The translations under genes and the position numbers were made by a program. From NCBI GenBank assembly GCA_031841125.1, contig CM063113.1, forward strand, positions 24,697,312 through 24,761,311: DNA of 64,000 nt, read 5' to 3'. Below are positions 17,745-28,087 of this stretch, piece after piece; position 1 is the stretch's first letter; the number at the start of each line of letters is the position of its first letter. The DNA is from Acanthococcus lagerstroemiae (Eukaryota; Arthropoda; Insecta; Hemiptera; Eriococcidae). The notes below the pieces were generated by a model. It searched no databases. It saw only the letters and a list, made by a program, of their open reading frames with translations, and was not told the origin of the DNA.

Positions 17745-18070
17745 AAAGAATCAAAACTCACATTTGCCATTTTACTTCAAGGGCGCAAATAAGCAAAATA
17801 CTGTACACGGGTGCAGGAATATCTTTGCTGCACCTGTAAATGTGGAGTACCTTTATAATACATACCACACATTCACAAGCGCAACAACAGACATTCCTGC
17901 ACCCGTGTGCAGTATCTTGCCTATTTACGCACTTGAAGTAAAACGGCAAGTGTCGGTTTTGATTCTAACCTCTTTATATTTATACAGATTGCCGTCACCA
18001 TTCCTCAAGATAATAACGTTGAGATAACGGCAGTGATTTCCAGCAGAACGCCCTAATTGATTGTAAAATT
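17745..18070. mobile_element. Palindromic MITE-like element, copy 1
   Basis: Same family as 50247-50590 with high identity over ~330 bp. The first ~230 bp fold back: CTTGCCATTTTACTTCAAGG near 17764 pairs with the complement near 17930, and ACACGGGTGCAGGAAT near 17801 pairs with ATTCCTGCACCCGTGT near 17894. A non-palindromic tail follows (AGATTGCCGTCACCATTCC, then TAACGTTGAGATAACGGCAG). No ORF of note. Classification unknown. Confidence 0.75.
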
Positions 18071-18349
18071 GCCATCATGACAGTTCATAGGGTTTTTCCA
18101 GTGCTCCATATTGCATACTTATTCACCTCTGCTGTTATCAAGTTGGTAGTGTGTGATAATAGAATTTGATGTGCGAAATGGGCCCATCGTTTTCTGCGTG
18201 GTTTTCTGTGATCACAGTGACCCTCGGTAACAGCCCTCCAAGTGGCGTTTTGTCCTGCAAATGACATTTCTTTTTCGTATGGCTCAGGGCCTATTTGGAA
18301 TAATTTGTTCACAAAGTGCTCAGTCCGGCCTTTTTCTAATTATTTTGAT

Positions 18350-18490
18350 GATGGTGAGGCGTATGGCGATACACGCAAGCCTAATTGGCCCCGAGACACC
18401 GCACCCCTAACCTGGAACTATCCCAATTAGGCTTACGTCAGGATAAGGGAATTTCTTTAAGGTAGGCAACCCTTCTACCCCCATTTCTCT
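18350..18490. repeat. Dispersed ~120-140-bp repeat, copy 1 of 3
   Basis: Contains GAGGCGTATGGCG, GCACGC, AATTGGCCCCG, GACACCGCA, CCTAACCTGGAA and CTTACGTCAGGATAAGGG, followed by a GTAGGCAACCCTTCTACCCC tail. The same block order recurs at 34028-34175 and 60828-60945. No RNA polymerase III boxes or ORF identified. Confidence 0.7.
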
Positions 18491-18693
18491 TCTCGCGGCG
18501 AATCTACGGCTTTTCATAATGCTTCACTGTCGAGTTGCGCCTGATCTTCTTCTGTCGTTGGCAGCAGCGACATCGTCGTCGTCGGTTTTTGTGGGATGGC
18601 GAGTGCCGGCATCGGTGCTGTGACCACTGCTCTTTGTCTTCGCCACTCTATGTCCACTTTGCGGCTCAGTGTCTTCTTGACAAAAGCAGCTAC

Positions 18694-18834
18694 CTGATTC
18701 CGACGAATTCTTGTACATCATGTGCGTTTGTTCGTGTTTGTTCTCAGATGTTTATGAAGTCTGGACATAGCCTCAAACATACGCAGAATCTGTGACTGTG
18801 GACGAGTACAAACTACGGGGATTTTCTTTGAGAG
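18694..18834. repeat. Arm of a distant inverted pair (mate 20731-20871)
   Basis: Close to the reverse complement of 20731-20871, including GACGAATTCTTGTACATCATG, CCTCAAACATACGCAGAATC and the TTTGAGAGT end. Its right part is also used by the tight inverted repeat at 18797-19175, so one terminus sequence occurs three times here. Confidence 0.72.
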
Positions 18835-19175
18835 TAGAGGACTAAATTTGCTAATTACAAAATTTTAATATCACCAAGAAGAAGGAACAAAGAACTGCGA
18901 AACTAACTAAGTCAACTATTAACCCGAGTACTAGGACCATTTGAAGGTGAAAAAAATGTTCGTTTATTGGTGGTCTTGAGATTTCACCAACGACCAATGT
19001 TTATCCATGAAGTAAGAAGGTTCCAAATGAAGAGAGGCCACTCCTTGGGAATGTTACTAGTTGGCTCAGTTTCGCAGTTCTTTGTTCCTTCTTCTTGGTG
19101 ATATTAAAATTTTGTAATTGGCAAATTTAGTCCTCTACTCTCAAAGAAAGTCCCCGTAGTTTGTACCCGTCCACA
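18797..19175. repeat. Near-perfect 108-bp inverted repeat with ~160-bp loop
   Basis: Left arm 18797-18904 and right arm 19068-19175 are nearly exact reverse complements; for example AGAACTGCGAAACT in the left arm answers AGTTTCGCAGTTCT in the right. Only a few mismatches are visible, so it is young or maintained. The right arm abuts the 5' truncation point of the R1-like LINE. Confidence 0.85.
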
Positions 19176-19667
19176 ACAAAATTAAAACGCTAAAGCAAGA
19201 AGAGGATAGTGACCCAAAAACAAAAGCCGAAAGGATGCACGAAATTAAATTCAAATACATCGACCTCTGGCAGTCTAGGTACTCCGGGTCGGCGACAGGT
19301 CACCAAACCTATAGGTTCATTCCTGACATAGAACTAAGACAGAAAATGAAGCATTTCAACACTAACTTTCATTTCACCCAAATCCTAACAGGCCACGGCA
19401 ATTTCGCGGAATACCTAAATCGTTTCAGTATTATTCAAGGGGCACACTGCAGACAATGTAATTTTGCTAACAAAATTAACGACGTTAATCACACGCTCTT
19501 CGAATGTACAAACAACATTATAAATGTGAGAAGGAATAACATGAAAATTAATTCGGAAAATGTAAACCTCACTGAACTAACGAAAGAGGAATTTGTTGAT
19601 GTATACAATTTCGCAAGTGAGAAAATGTCTAGAAAAGTCAAGTTATAACAAAAAAAAAAAAAAAAAA
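19175..19667 (+). mobile_element. 5'-truncated R1-like LINE, C-terminal end with poly-A tail
   Basis: An open frame runs from the truncation point at 19175 to a stop at 19646-19648 (~158 codons). It contains IDLWQSRYSGSATGHQTYRF, IPDIELR, then QILTGHGNFAEYLNRF and the terminal zinc knuckle CRQCNF...HTLFEC (C-x2-C-x12-H-x4-C). This layout matches the C-terminus of R1/Jockey-group ORF2 proteins, which bind RNA. A poly-A stretch follows directly. The open frame and intact tail point to a recent target-primed insertion that copied only the 3' end. Confidence 0.82.
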
Positions 19668-19760
19668 CTGCTTTCGCTTCGCGAAAGCAGTACCGACTTT
19701 TCGGCCTTCGGCCGAAAAGCACTCGGAACTCGCTTCGCTCGTTCCTCGCGAAGTCGAGAC
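19668..19760. repeat. Row of short hairpins with TTC loops after the LINE poly-A
   Basis: CTGCTTTCGC-TTC-GCGAAAGCAG (19668-19690) and CTTTTCGGCC-TTC-GGCCGAAAAG (19697-19719) are perfect 10-bp stems with the same TTC loop. An imperfect third, GGAAC...CGC-TTC-GC...GTTCC, spans 19725-19745. Function unknown; possibly the edge of another transposon or a repeat-derived palindrome cluster. Confidence 0.7.
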
Positions 19761-20088
19761 ACTGTCGACACGTTTTAAGTGGTAAACGTTTTAGAAAACG
19801 CAAATGTCGACAAGGACTAGTGGTATTCGGCCGAAATGTTTAAGGCCATTCACGTTTTAAAAAACGCAACTCTCGACAGAGAATAGTATTATAAAAAATA
19901 TAAAACTACCCGGCTATCAAAATTAGAGTTCGTATAAATTTGAAATCGATACATTCAAGGCGGAAACGTGTAAGACCGAAACATTTGTATAATACAACAG
20001 AACTACGCGGCTATCAAAATTCGATTTCGTATAAATTAAATCCCAAACAACATCGAGTACATAAGTCGCCTCGCGCTTCTTATGCTGA

Positions 20089-20372
20089 ACTTAAATTGAG
20101 GAAACTCGTGAACGACTCAACCGATTGTTATCAAACTTTCACCAATACAACTTCGAGTACTTCTCTATAATGTACCAAAATTTGGAATCAAATGATTCGA
20201 TAGTTCCTGAGATTTTTGTGCCACAAATTTTGTCCTCAAGGAAAACTCACGAACGGCTCGACCGATTGCCTTCAAAAGCTTATTTTAACAACTTCGAGTA
20301 CTTCTCCATAATATACCAAAATTTGGAATCAATTGATTCAATAGTTTCTGAGATTTTCTTCCCACAAAATTA
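20089..20372. repeat. Two tandem units of ~140 bp
   Basis: Each unit contains AAACTCrTGAACGrCTCrACCGATTG, CAACTTCGAGTACTTCTC, ATAATrTACCAAAATTTGG and TTCrATAGTT-CTGAGATTTT, starting near 20089 and 20237. Units differ at roughly one base in eight to ten. Confidence 0.75.
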
Positions 20373-20374
20373 GG

Positions 20375-20379
<5 letters not shown>

Positions 20380-20421
<42 letters not shown>
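20380..20421. repeat. (AT)n microsatellite
   Basis: About 20 uninterrupted AT dinucleotides. Confidence 0.97.
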
Positions 20422-20424
<3 letters not shown>

Positions 20425-20730
20425 AAACCTGAAATTCAGCCACTAACAGTCGTGTTCTAAACACTATGAAAGCAAAAAAAACATTGCCCCCGCCCCCAAC
20501 TTCACAACTGTGACGAGTGTAATACCTCCCTTTTCTTCGAAAAGTCGGTAAAACAGAAACAATTATTATAAGCTTACACTCGTATCTTAGTAATGCATAT
20601 GTGTATACTTGTTCAATATTATGTATAACAGGTGTCCTACGGGTACCGCTGAAAAACAGATGTAACGGCTGCCCATAGGTCAACCTAAGCCATGTTGAAC
20701 AAACAATAAAGTACCTTTTGACGGGGGGGG

Positions 20731-21450
20731 GACTCTCAAAGGAAGTCTCTGTAGTTCGCACCTGCCCACAGTCGCAGATTCTGCGTATGTTTGAGGCTGT
20801 GGCCGGGCTTCATGGACATTTGCAACCGAACACAAACGAACGCACATGATGAACAAGAATTCGTCAGGTCTGGATAATATGCACCAATCACGAACGAATA
20901 CAAACATGAACAAATGCCCTCAAACACGAACGAACGCGATTCGAGGTACATCATGCTACGTCTACATGAGCGTAATCGAACATGTAATGTCATGCTGCAT
21001 GTACATGAGTGTAATCAGAAATGTGATGTTCGCGCGTGTGGACATACTGCGATCCATTTCAGAATTGTGAACTCACAGTACGCTACATTTAAAATGTTAA
21101 GGCACAACTTGTTAATAGCATGCTTATAACTTTAGTGTAAATTCAGCGTAACATTACATGTTTAATCACACTCGTGTAGATGCACCTACCATTACATGTT
21201 CGATTGTACTCGTGTAAACGCACCGTCAGAGTATTCATGCTCAATCCTGCTGGATTGCATTCGTCATGTCTGGACATTTTCCGTAGGACAGAGTGTGGAT
21301 CAGTTCAAACGCTGACAAACACAACCATTTTTGTCCGTTCGTGTTCGAGTTCGTTTGCATCCATTCACTGATGCTTGTTCCTGTTCGCTCGCGTTCGTTT
21401 CCATTTGTTCATGTTCATTCGCGAATGTTTGTGATGTCTGGACCTAGCTT
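20731..21450. repeat. Inverted-pair mate plus degenerate GTTCGT-rich repeat tract
   Basis: 20731-20871 is the reverse complement of 18694-18834. The following ~580 bp is full of degenerate TTCGTGTTCG / ACGAACGAA motifs and two related ACATGAGyGTAATC blocks near 20965 and 21003. Open frames here simply follow the short repeat unit and are not called genes. Confidence 0.55.
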
Positions 21451-22948
21451 CAGAGCTTACTACTCATGTCTCGCTGATCTCGTGCTCCCTCGTAAGCATC
21501 GTGTTAGTTGACTCCCCGCTGTGGTCGACCCGCTCGCCACCGTAGATTTTTGGTGCGGGACCAACACATGGTGCAATCGGACACGGCGATGGTTGGATTT
21601 GGTGAGTACGTGTTTATTGTTTCTCCTGGTTGTTACAGAAGACTGAATCGGAATAATCCCGATCGGTTTGTTCATCCGCTTTAGGAAATGACATCGCTTC
21701 CGGTCCACCAGCATTGACGAGGAACGCGATATTTGACTGTTGTAAAGGGACTGTGGCTATGTAGTCTTGGCTACGCGGTGTTGGTTGTCTGATCCAAATA
21801 ATTAGCGACTCGGTCGGGTTCCTCGGTGCGTGTAGTTTGCATTTTGTACCGCAGTATATAATATAATGTGTAGTTAGTAAACGCCCTCGAAAATTGTATT
21901 ACCGCGATGCAAATGTGTATGTAAATATCGCGTAAATATTTAGTCGTTTCTTCCACTCGAATTGTCGAAATATTCGAGTAAGGTGCTTCTGTGGCGGCGT
22001 ATTTCTTGATGGCTTTTTTCTGGCAGCCTCGCCTTCCGATGCCATAATGTCGCAATACAAATGCCGGTGTGCCATCCTCCGGAGCTCTGATCGATTTCAA
22101 CGAGAGCCGTCGGCTGCGGTGGGAAATCGTAAGCCTGTCTGCCAGAATTACGGCATTGTAAAATTCGGCTCTGGAATGTAAGTTCGACTAGACATTGAGT
22201 CGCGCCGGTTGTATTCGTACATTTTGCTGGTAATTCTTTGCCCTCGAGGGATGCGAAAGTATGTCTCGGTATTTATTTTTCTTCTTTTCTGTGTCTGTTT
22301 GTCCATTAATGAAAATTAAAGTTTCTATAGAAGGATGTTGATCGTGTTCAGTGGCGGAAGGGGATCCTCGCCGAAGAATACATATAAAAATGAAATATAA
22401 CCCGAATTTGTTTGGAAAATGGATTCTATTATGTACTCCTGAGCGTGTAACATTCTCATTATTCAGTTGCGTGGTACCTTTTTGTAATACCTTTGTACAA
22501 ATTCCTGGACTAAACTCTTGTTTCAAAGTAATTTTTTCAAAAATATGTGTAACAAATCTTGAATTCTATATCATTGTTATGGGGGGGGGGGAGTAAAGAC
22601 AGTTATCCGCTGGTCAATACGATATTTCAAAAACTGACTTAACGATGAAGGCGCTGAAAAAAGGTAGAAGAGCAGGAGCCCTCATCAATTTCCCCGAACA
22701 TGTGCTTATTTTCCTTGGTTTCGACCCTGAAACGTGTATTCCGTAAATTTGAATAATTTTGATCGTCGATGAAATTCAAGTCCTTGTTATCCTCCGTCTT
22801 CGTGCATACGAGATTCGCTTCTGTATGTTTCCGCTTATAATGGTTGATTCGACTCTCCCCTTCCTTTTCCCATAAACCGAAAGGGAATTAATTAATCGTT
22901 ATGAAATGTACATATTAGGTCAGAAATGAAGAAGACAGACTGAGTTTG
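21451..22948. other. Relatively GC-rich stretch, no gene assigned
   Basis: Richer in CpG than its surroundings between 21480 and 22140. A minus-strand open frame from about 21780 to a stop at 21614 reads as plausible protein (for example PLQQSNIAFLVNAGGPEAM) but I do not recognise it and no ATG or splice structure settles it. It could be an exon or an old retroelement. An 11-base G run lies at 22581-22591. Nothing recognised from 22600 to 22948. Confidence 0.35.
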
Positions 22949-23027
22949 CAGGGTATTCATGTACTCGTCGTCAAATTCGTGAATTGAAATCAGTGCTCAT
23001 AAAAGTCATGAATTCAATTTTTATTTA

Positions 23028-23345
23028 TTCATTTATTACAGCCTTTTTCTTTATACACTAGTATATCTACTAACATATTACTATGTATTTGTAAACAGGG
23101 GGAAAATCCCCCTTCTCCTTTGTTTAGGTCCCTCTTCGGACAAAGGCCTCTCCGTACAAGGCCCAGTGGTTGCGATTGGCGGCTGCTCTTCGCCATAGGA
23201 GGCCTATAAATTTCTAAATCTCGTCCCTCTATCTTGTCAACGGCCTTCCCCTCAGTCTTTTTGCTTCGTATCGCGTCCAGACTTCCGCCTTGTTGCCCCA
23301 CCTATCCAAATTTTGTCTCGCGATATGGCCAGCATAGCTCCATTT
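23028..23345 (-). mobile_element. RTE-like LINE 3' end
   Basis: Minus-strand pieces read HIARQNLDRWGNKAEVW, then after frameshifts KRLRGRPLTRLRDEI and LWRRAAANRNHWALYGEAFV. This is the order of the C-terminus of RTE-type endonuclease-reverse transcriptases (GHIAR...KRxRGRPxxRWRDEI...AAxxRxxW). The 3' tail is GGCTGTAATAAATGAATAAA, close to the tail of the LINE ending near 42960. Lies inside the hAT-like element. Confidence 0.75.
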
Positions 23346-23838
23346 CAATTTTTTGATTTTATATCCCAAATCCACCATCCTCGTTTTATCCCTTATGATT
23401 TCGTTTTTAATTTTTTTTTCTTCCTTTTTATGCCCAAAATGCTCCTTTCCATCACCTGTTGTGTGTTTTGTAATCTCTGCGTCCCTTTTTTAGTTAATGC
23501 CCAAGTCTGTGTATATTTAATTTGATTTTTCCCTAAAACTCATAAATTCTGTCCAAATTCTTCTGGAAAAAAGAAAAAAGAAAAGAAATATAGCGTAGGT
23601 AGCCGCACAGCTTTTTTAGTTCTCCAGTTATCATTTTCAAAAATGTGTTTACTTTTCTGTCATTTCTTACACTTTATTCCTACTATACATTCATTAATAT
23701 TATTTCATTTTCTCTCATTGGGAAAAAAGATGAATTTTTATGTACATTTTCTTAAATTCATTAATCTTCTTCTTTTCTAAATGTGAACTCCAAAATATTA
23801 ACGAAAGAAGTAATTGAATAAGTATCACTGAAACGTCC

Positions 23839-24066
23839 AGGAAATTGAGATCTTTTTAATATTATAGAAAAAAACAATCAATTTAATTCTATTAAATGTA
23901 TATATAAAATTAAATTTAAATTTATCAATAAATTAAAAAATAATATTAATACAATTAATATTATTAAATCACCTAATCGATTTATAATAATAACCAATAT
24001 TCTAAAAATTAAAACAAAATTTGAATCATAATAAATTACTAATATAAATGAAATTAATCCTGTAGT
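23839..24066 (-). pseudogene. ND5: NUMT: nuclear copy of mitochondrial ND5 fragment
   Basis: On the minus strand with the invertebrate mitochondrial code this is one uninterrupted frame of ~75 codons. It includes TTGLISFMLVIYYDSN, then MNRLGDLMMLIVLM and ending LNWLFFSMMLKSSQFP. These match NADH dehydrogenase subunit 5: GLVSYCLVIYY, then SNRIGDVxLLL, then LKSAQIPFSSW. TGA must be Trp, ATA Met and AGA Ser for the frame to make sense. The same repeat lacks this segment at about 25562-25582, giving the empty site. The open frame implies a fairly recent transfer. Confidence 0.92.
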
Positions 24067-24169
24067 TTTTGTTTCTGCAATTTAGGAACCCTAACATGAG
24101 TATTTTAAGCCCATGGAAAAAGTCATAGGTCATGAGAAAGTCGTGAATTTGTATTTGGTAGACACCCTG

Positions 24170-25132
24170 GTTTAGCCTGATCTTTGTGTGGACGTATGCG
24201 TGATATTATGTTAGCTTGAGGAATACATAAGAAATCCGTAGGTCAGACTTCGGCATTATTTGTGAATATCGGCTCATTTTTCTATAATATAAAAAAATTG
24301 AGTTACCTTATCTGTTGTAGATAGTAAGAATTTTTTGTGTCTTTAGATAATCTCGCCTGATATCGTATTCTTCCAGAATTATCTGAAAATCTGCCTGATA
24401 TCTTTTTACAGGACCGGCTAGAGAAAATCCAAGCCCGGGGGGAAAACATTGAAAAAGAAAAAAATTGTACAATTTTTCTCGGACTCTTCTCGATAACTAC
24501 GAATTTGCACTCGGAAGACTCAAAAAGATATCAGACCATGAAAAATCCAAGCTCTCGAAAAAGACCGGGCCAGGTCGGAATCCCCCGATTAGTCAGGCCT
24601 GCTGAATTATTATATTTCGTTAGTTTCTCATTATCTACATGAACTTCTTGCGCACTGTACTGGGAGTATTCACATAGAGTTGGAAAAAAATAGCGAATGT
24701 TTTAATTGAAATATATTACTTCACCATCTTTCTGAATATTCATAACAATAAATTTTTTCAAAATTATTGTGCTTTAAAAAGCCTGAGTTGTCCGGCATAA
24801 AAATTACAACACACAGTAAACAAATTTTTTTATCACGATTTCTCAGGAACTGTGCAATGAAACTGGACGATTTTTTTCAACGATTTTTTTCAACAAGTCG
24901 ATCGATGACATAAATCAGTATTGCCATATGTTGCCGCGCTTAAGAGAAAAACGCGATAGTCATCTTGCCCCCCTGCGTCAACTTGCCTCCCTGTACTCTA
25001 GAGGTAGACTGGTAGAGACTTGATGGCTCGCAAAATAGAAACGGAACGTTATATTCGCTCATATGGCCTGATACAAAATGCTTTTTGACAGACTATAAAA
25101 TAACGATATTTAACTAATTTGTCCGAGGTAAG
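24170..25132. other. No gene recognised
   Basis: AT-rich. The block 24380-24600 has moderately GC-rich pieces and may be an old repeat, but I found no second copy. Confidence 0.4.
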
Positions 25133-25661
25133 CTGGGTGTCTAATAGTGATAGAAGTCATGAAAGTATCATAAATTGAAGTCAGTGGTCATGATAGTCAC
25201 GAAAACGTCTTGAATTCAATTGTATATTTAACGTATTTTTCCCCAAAAAGCATAACGTCGAGTCAGTGAGATTTGGAGGCAAATCCGATTTTTCTCGAAA
25301 ATAAGATTTTGGTATCATTGGGAAGGTAATTTCATGTTACATCGAATAAAACATTATATTTAATGCTACTTTCAATGTTCTTTTTATAATATCTTGTTAT
25401 CAGTTTCAAATTTGCCAGCAATACCCTTGATGGGAAATTTGACGGTGTATTATTCTCTTGGAATTTTTCTGGAAAAAAGATGAAATCTAAACCTTTTTCA
25501 TTTTTAAATGTGTACTCCAAAATATTGACATAGGAAAAAATTTAATGTGTATCACTGAAACTTCAAAATTAGTTTTTGCAATTTAGGACCCCTAACATAA
25601 GTATTGTGAGTCCATGAAAAAAGTCATGAGTTTCACAAATTTGTATTTGGTGGACATCCTG
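25133..25661. mobile_element. hAT-like non-autonomous element, copy without the NUMT
   Basis: Starts CTGGGTGTCTAAT at 25133 and ends with the complement of CAGGATGTCCAC at 25661, so the termini are mutated. The right half aligns base for base with 23750-24169 except that ATCACTGAAAC joins directly to AAATTAGTTTTTGCAATTT where the other copy holds ND5 sequence. Confidence 0.7.
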
Positions 25662-26344
25662 CAATTATATAGATAATTTCTTTGACATCTTCGGGAATTC
25701 TGTCTAAGATTTGTAGGTGGATTGCCCATCATCTTATCTTTATCTCTTTAAAATTTCTAGTTAATTTTGTTCATTATGTTGCTCAGGCCAGTCGTCAGTA
25801 CGGTATAATGAGGCAGAAAAACTGGGCCTCGTTTTGTTATTCTGAACTTGTACCGATCCCCCAAGTTCCTCATTCTGACAGTGAGTTCCCTAAAAATTCA
25901 AAAGGGAAGTATTTTAACAAAATATAATTGTATTTAATGATGACTTTTACCCTTTCCCTTCCTCTAATCTTGTAGATACCTAAAATTTGACCATTGAGTT
26001 TTACTGATATTAAATTCGAATTTTATTACCATAATAACCCATGGAACGACAAACCGTGTTGCATTTCATGATAAATTTTAGTCCCACAGTTTGCAGATTA
26101 GAGGCAGATCGTTATCAGAGATCAGTTCAGCGGTCTTTAAAACTTCTAAAAAGACATCTGTATTGAAATTTATGAAAATGTTGACCTTTCGTCCCCCATT
26201 TTTAAATTTATATCCAAACCATCATTTAAATCGAATTCTGCGACTTTGAAACCTTCATAGCCGATATCTCAATTTTGTGATTTGAGCCAATAAAGGCTGT
26301 AAAAGAGGCGGTCCCGAGTTGAATCCCAAATCTATATTTTCATC
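25662..26344. other. No gene recognised
   Basis: AT-rich sequence, no coding or repeat signature seen. Confidence 0.4.
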
Positions 26345-26690
26345 GAGTTGAGTCCGGAAGATTGCGGCTGTTTATTTTGCCTGACTTGCAAAGTGGAATA
26401 ACTTTCGATATTTTCCATATTGTTGGATGTACATATACCTGTCTCCAGGACAGTATTGCAGACATAAATGAAGGGAGTAATCCAAAACTGAGCAAGCTCG
26501 AAATATATATGGTGAAATGGAATCAGGGCCACAAGATGATTTAGGTTTAAGGTTATGCAGGGTGCGTTTTGTATCCTCGATAGTGATCACACCTACCAAT
26601 ATAAGGCCTTCGCCTCCAGTAACCCCCACCCCATTAGTATTCTGAGTTTGGTTCTGAGTTACATTTTTATCGCTAAAAATATTGGAAAAG
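26345..26690 (-). mobile_element. LINE reverse transcriptase fragment
   Basis: Minus strand: TIEDTKRTLHNLKPKSSCGP followed by DSISPYIFRAC and DYSLHLCLQYC. This corresponds to the start of the RT domain of Jockey/CR1-group LINEs (LKPKSSxGPDGIPPxxxK). A short frameshifted continuation follows. Degenerate and inactive. Confidence 0.7.
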
Positions 26691-26760
26691 TCGTTTGCAA
26701 ATGATTCCGCAGTGGTATCTCAAAGCTAGAGCTACTACTTTGCCTATTATTTGAAAAAAT

Positions 26761-27389
26761 GTTTATCTTATAGGCTGGATGAATACTTTTTGAAAATAAG
26801 AGAGTTCAGTCCTCTCTCAAAGGAATTGGTCAATTTAATTTAAATTGTGTTTATTTTTTTCCCTAGCAGTAGCGGTTGAACGGAGTTTTTCGATTAATAG
26901 TGTCGTGTTCAAAGTTTAACCGAGGAGTCCTGCGTTGGACAACGCATTGTGTATGATTCAGTAAGGGAAGAGAACAATTTTGATCTGAAAACATTGTATG
27001 TATCACCATCAGTGATCCAATTTATTCGTGATACCTCAAGTAAAAGAAGAGAAATTTTGAAAAGAAAACAGATAGAAAATGGAAATTATTTAGAGTGGAA
27101 AAGAAACTGAGCCAACTGCTATCCTAAAAGCACAAAAACAAAAGTTGAAGGATCAAAAAGAAGAAGAAATTAGCTTTCTTAAAAAAGAAGCTGCTGAGGT
27201 AAACATAATACTTGACAATAAAACAAAGGGATTTTATTCACATGCATTAAACTGTAGAAATAAATAAATAATTTGTGAATTTTACACATTACATTTGAAG
27301 GGCTTGTAGCAAACTGGGCGAGAAATATTCAAAAAATAGGGCAAGAAAATGGCAAGAGATTCAGACTTTGATATACAGTAGACACCCTG
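26761..27389 (+). mobile_element. hAT transposon 3' end with right terminus
   Basis: Same family as 12699-13760. A broken frame gives RLDEYFLKIREFSPLSKELV, a diverged VERSF dimerisation motif, an RIVYDSVREENNFDLKT block near 26945-26995 and a charged C-terminal tail to about 27260. The right end reads CAGTAGACACCCTG at 27376-27389, the complement of the left terminus seen at 12699. This copy retains the 3' half the other copy lacks. Confidence 0.75.
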
Positions 27390-28069
27390 TATTGCAGAAG
27401 AATTGACAAAGGAGACACCTATAACCCCGAGTAGGACACGACGTGGAGTCCGAAGTTGACAACATTTAAAGAAATATTTTTTTCTTAGGGTCTTAATTAC
27501 AAATGTGGCGTACCCTAGGATTCCGTCTAGAGTGCCAATTCGCAGTTGCCACCTGCGCTGTTCGCAGCTTCCCCGAAGTGGAAACCAATCTGTGCCTACC
27601 TTCGGGCGTTACAAATTGAATCATAAAGAAGAAATGCATCATCGATCGTCTATTTTTATCGCAGCCATTGAGAAGAATGAGTGTCTGAGCGCCGCATGTT
27701 GTATATTACGATGTTAACGGGCATCAACTTCCCTTAAATACGCCGTGGGATGTTATTTTCGTCGTCGTAAGTCGCAGCACACACGTTCCTGGTTTCCTGT
27801 ACATTATATGCGTCTATGTGTATGCCGGTATCCTGAACGAAGTGCGGTCTTATTAATGCTCGATGATTAATAATAGGACGTAAGACTCGAATCTTGTAAA
27901 GCTCAGCGTGCCCCCTGAAAGTATTCGAAAGTATCGACATTTTTCGACGTGAATTATTCGTGTCGGTGTGCCGGTGAAAGTGGTCAGTTTGTGCGAAAGT
28001 TGGAGTATTTCTTCGTGGTCTTCAGTATATACCCTCGAGAATTTGCTTAGAACCAAAAAGGTGTCGCGG
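27390..28069. other. CpG-containing unique-looking stretch, possible promoter/5' UTR
   Basis: Less AT-rich than surroundings, with CpGs around 27500-28060. It ends at an ATG with a downstream donor at 28070-28087. The antisense open frames here have no recognisable domain. Interpretation as a 5' UTR is inference only. Confidence 0.3.
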
Positions 28070-28087
28070 ATGAGTCCCGAAGACAAG
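28070..28087 (+). CDS. Candidate short first coding exon
   Basis: ATG in GTCGCGGATGAGT context opens MSPEDK and meets GTAATT. Reading straight through gives a stop after eleven codons and then a stretch (VVVVKIFGLAAHTV) faintly like a pogo/Tigger helix-turn-helix. It may therefore be a transposon remnant rather than a host exon. Confidence 0.22.

Larger units (their letters stand above)
22949..24169. mobile_element. hAT-like non-autonomous element, copy with two insertions
   Basis: Ends are CAGGGTATTCATG at 22949 and its near complement GTAGACACCCTG ending at 24169. The subterminal region carries tandem AAAGTCATGAATT-type motifs. Copy 25133-25661 matches the flanks of both inserts. This copy is longer because it holds a LINE 3' end (from about 23028) and an ND5 mitochondrial fragment (23839-24066). 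No clear 8-bp duplication is visible at the ends. Confidence 0.72.

Noticed and set aside
20285..20761. 158-codon minus-strand frame
   Set aside because: It runs through the (AT)n microsatellite and tandem repeats, giving a poly-Ile/Tyr stretch; not a gene.
18535..21511. Repeated Cys/Ser/Phe-rich frames (for example 18535-18795 and 21293-21511)
   Set aside because: They translate the GTTCGT-type degenerate repeat; similarity between them comes from the repeat, not from a protein family.
21460..21714. 84-codon minus-strand frame near a CpG-rich stretch, considered as a retrotransposon gag or exon
   Set aside because: A different frame over the same DNA looks equally coding, and there is no domain, LTR pair or primer-binding site.
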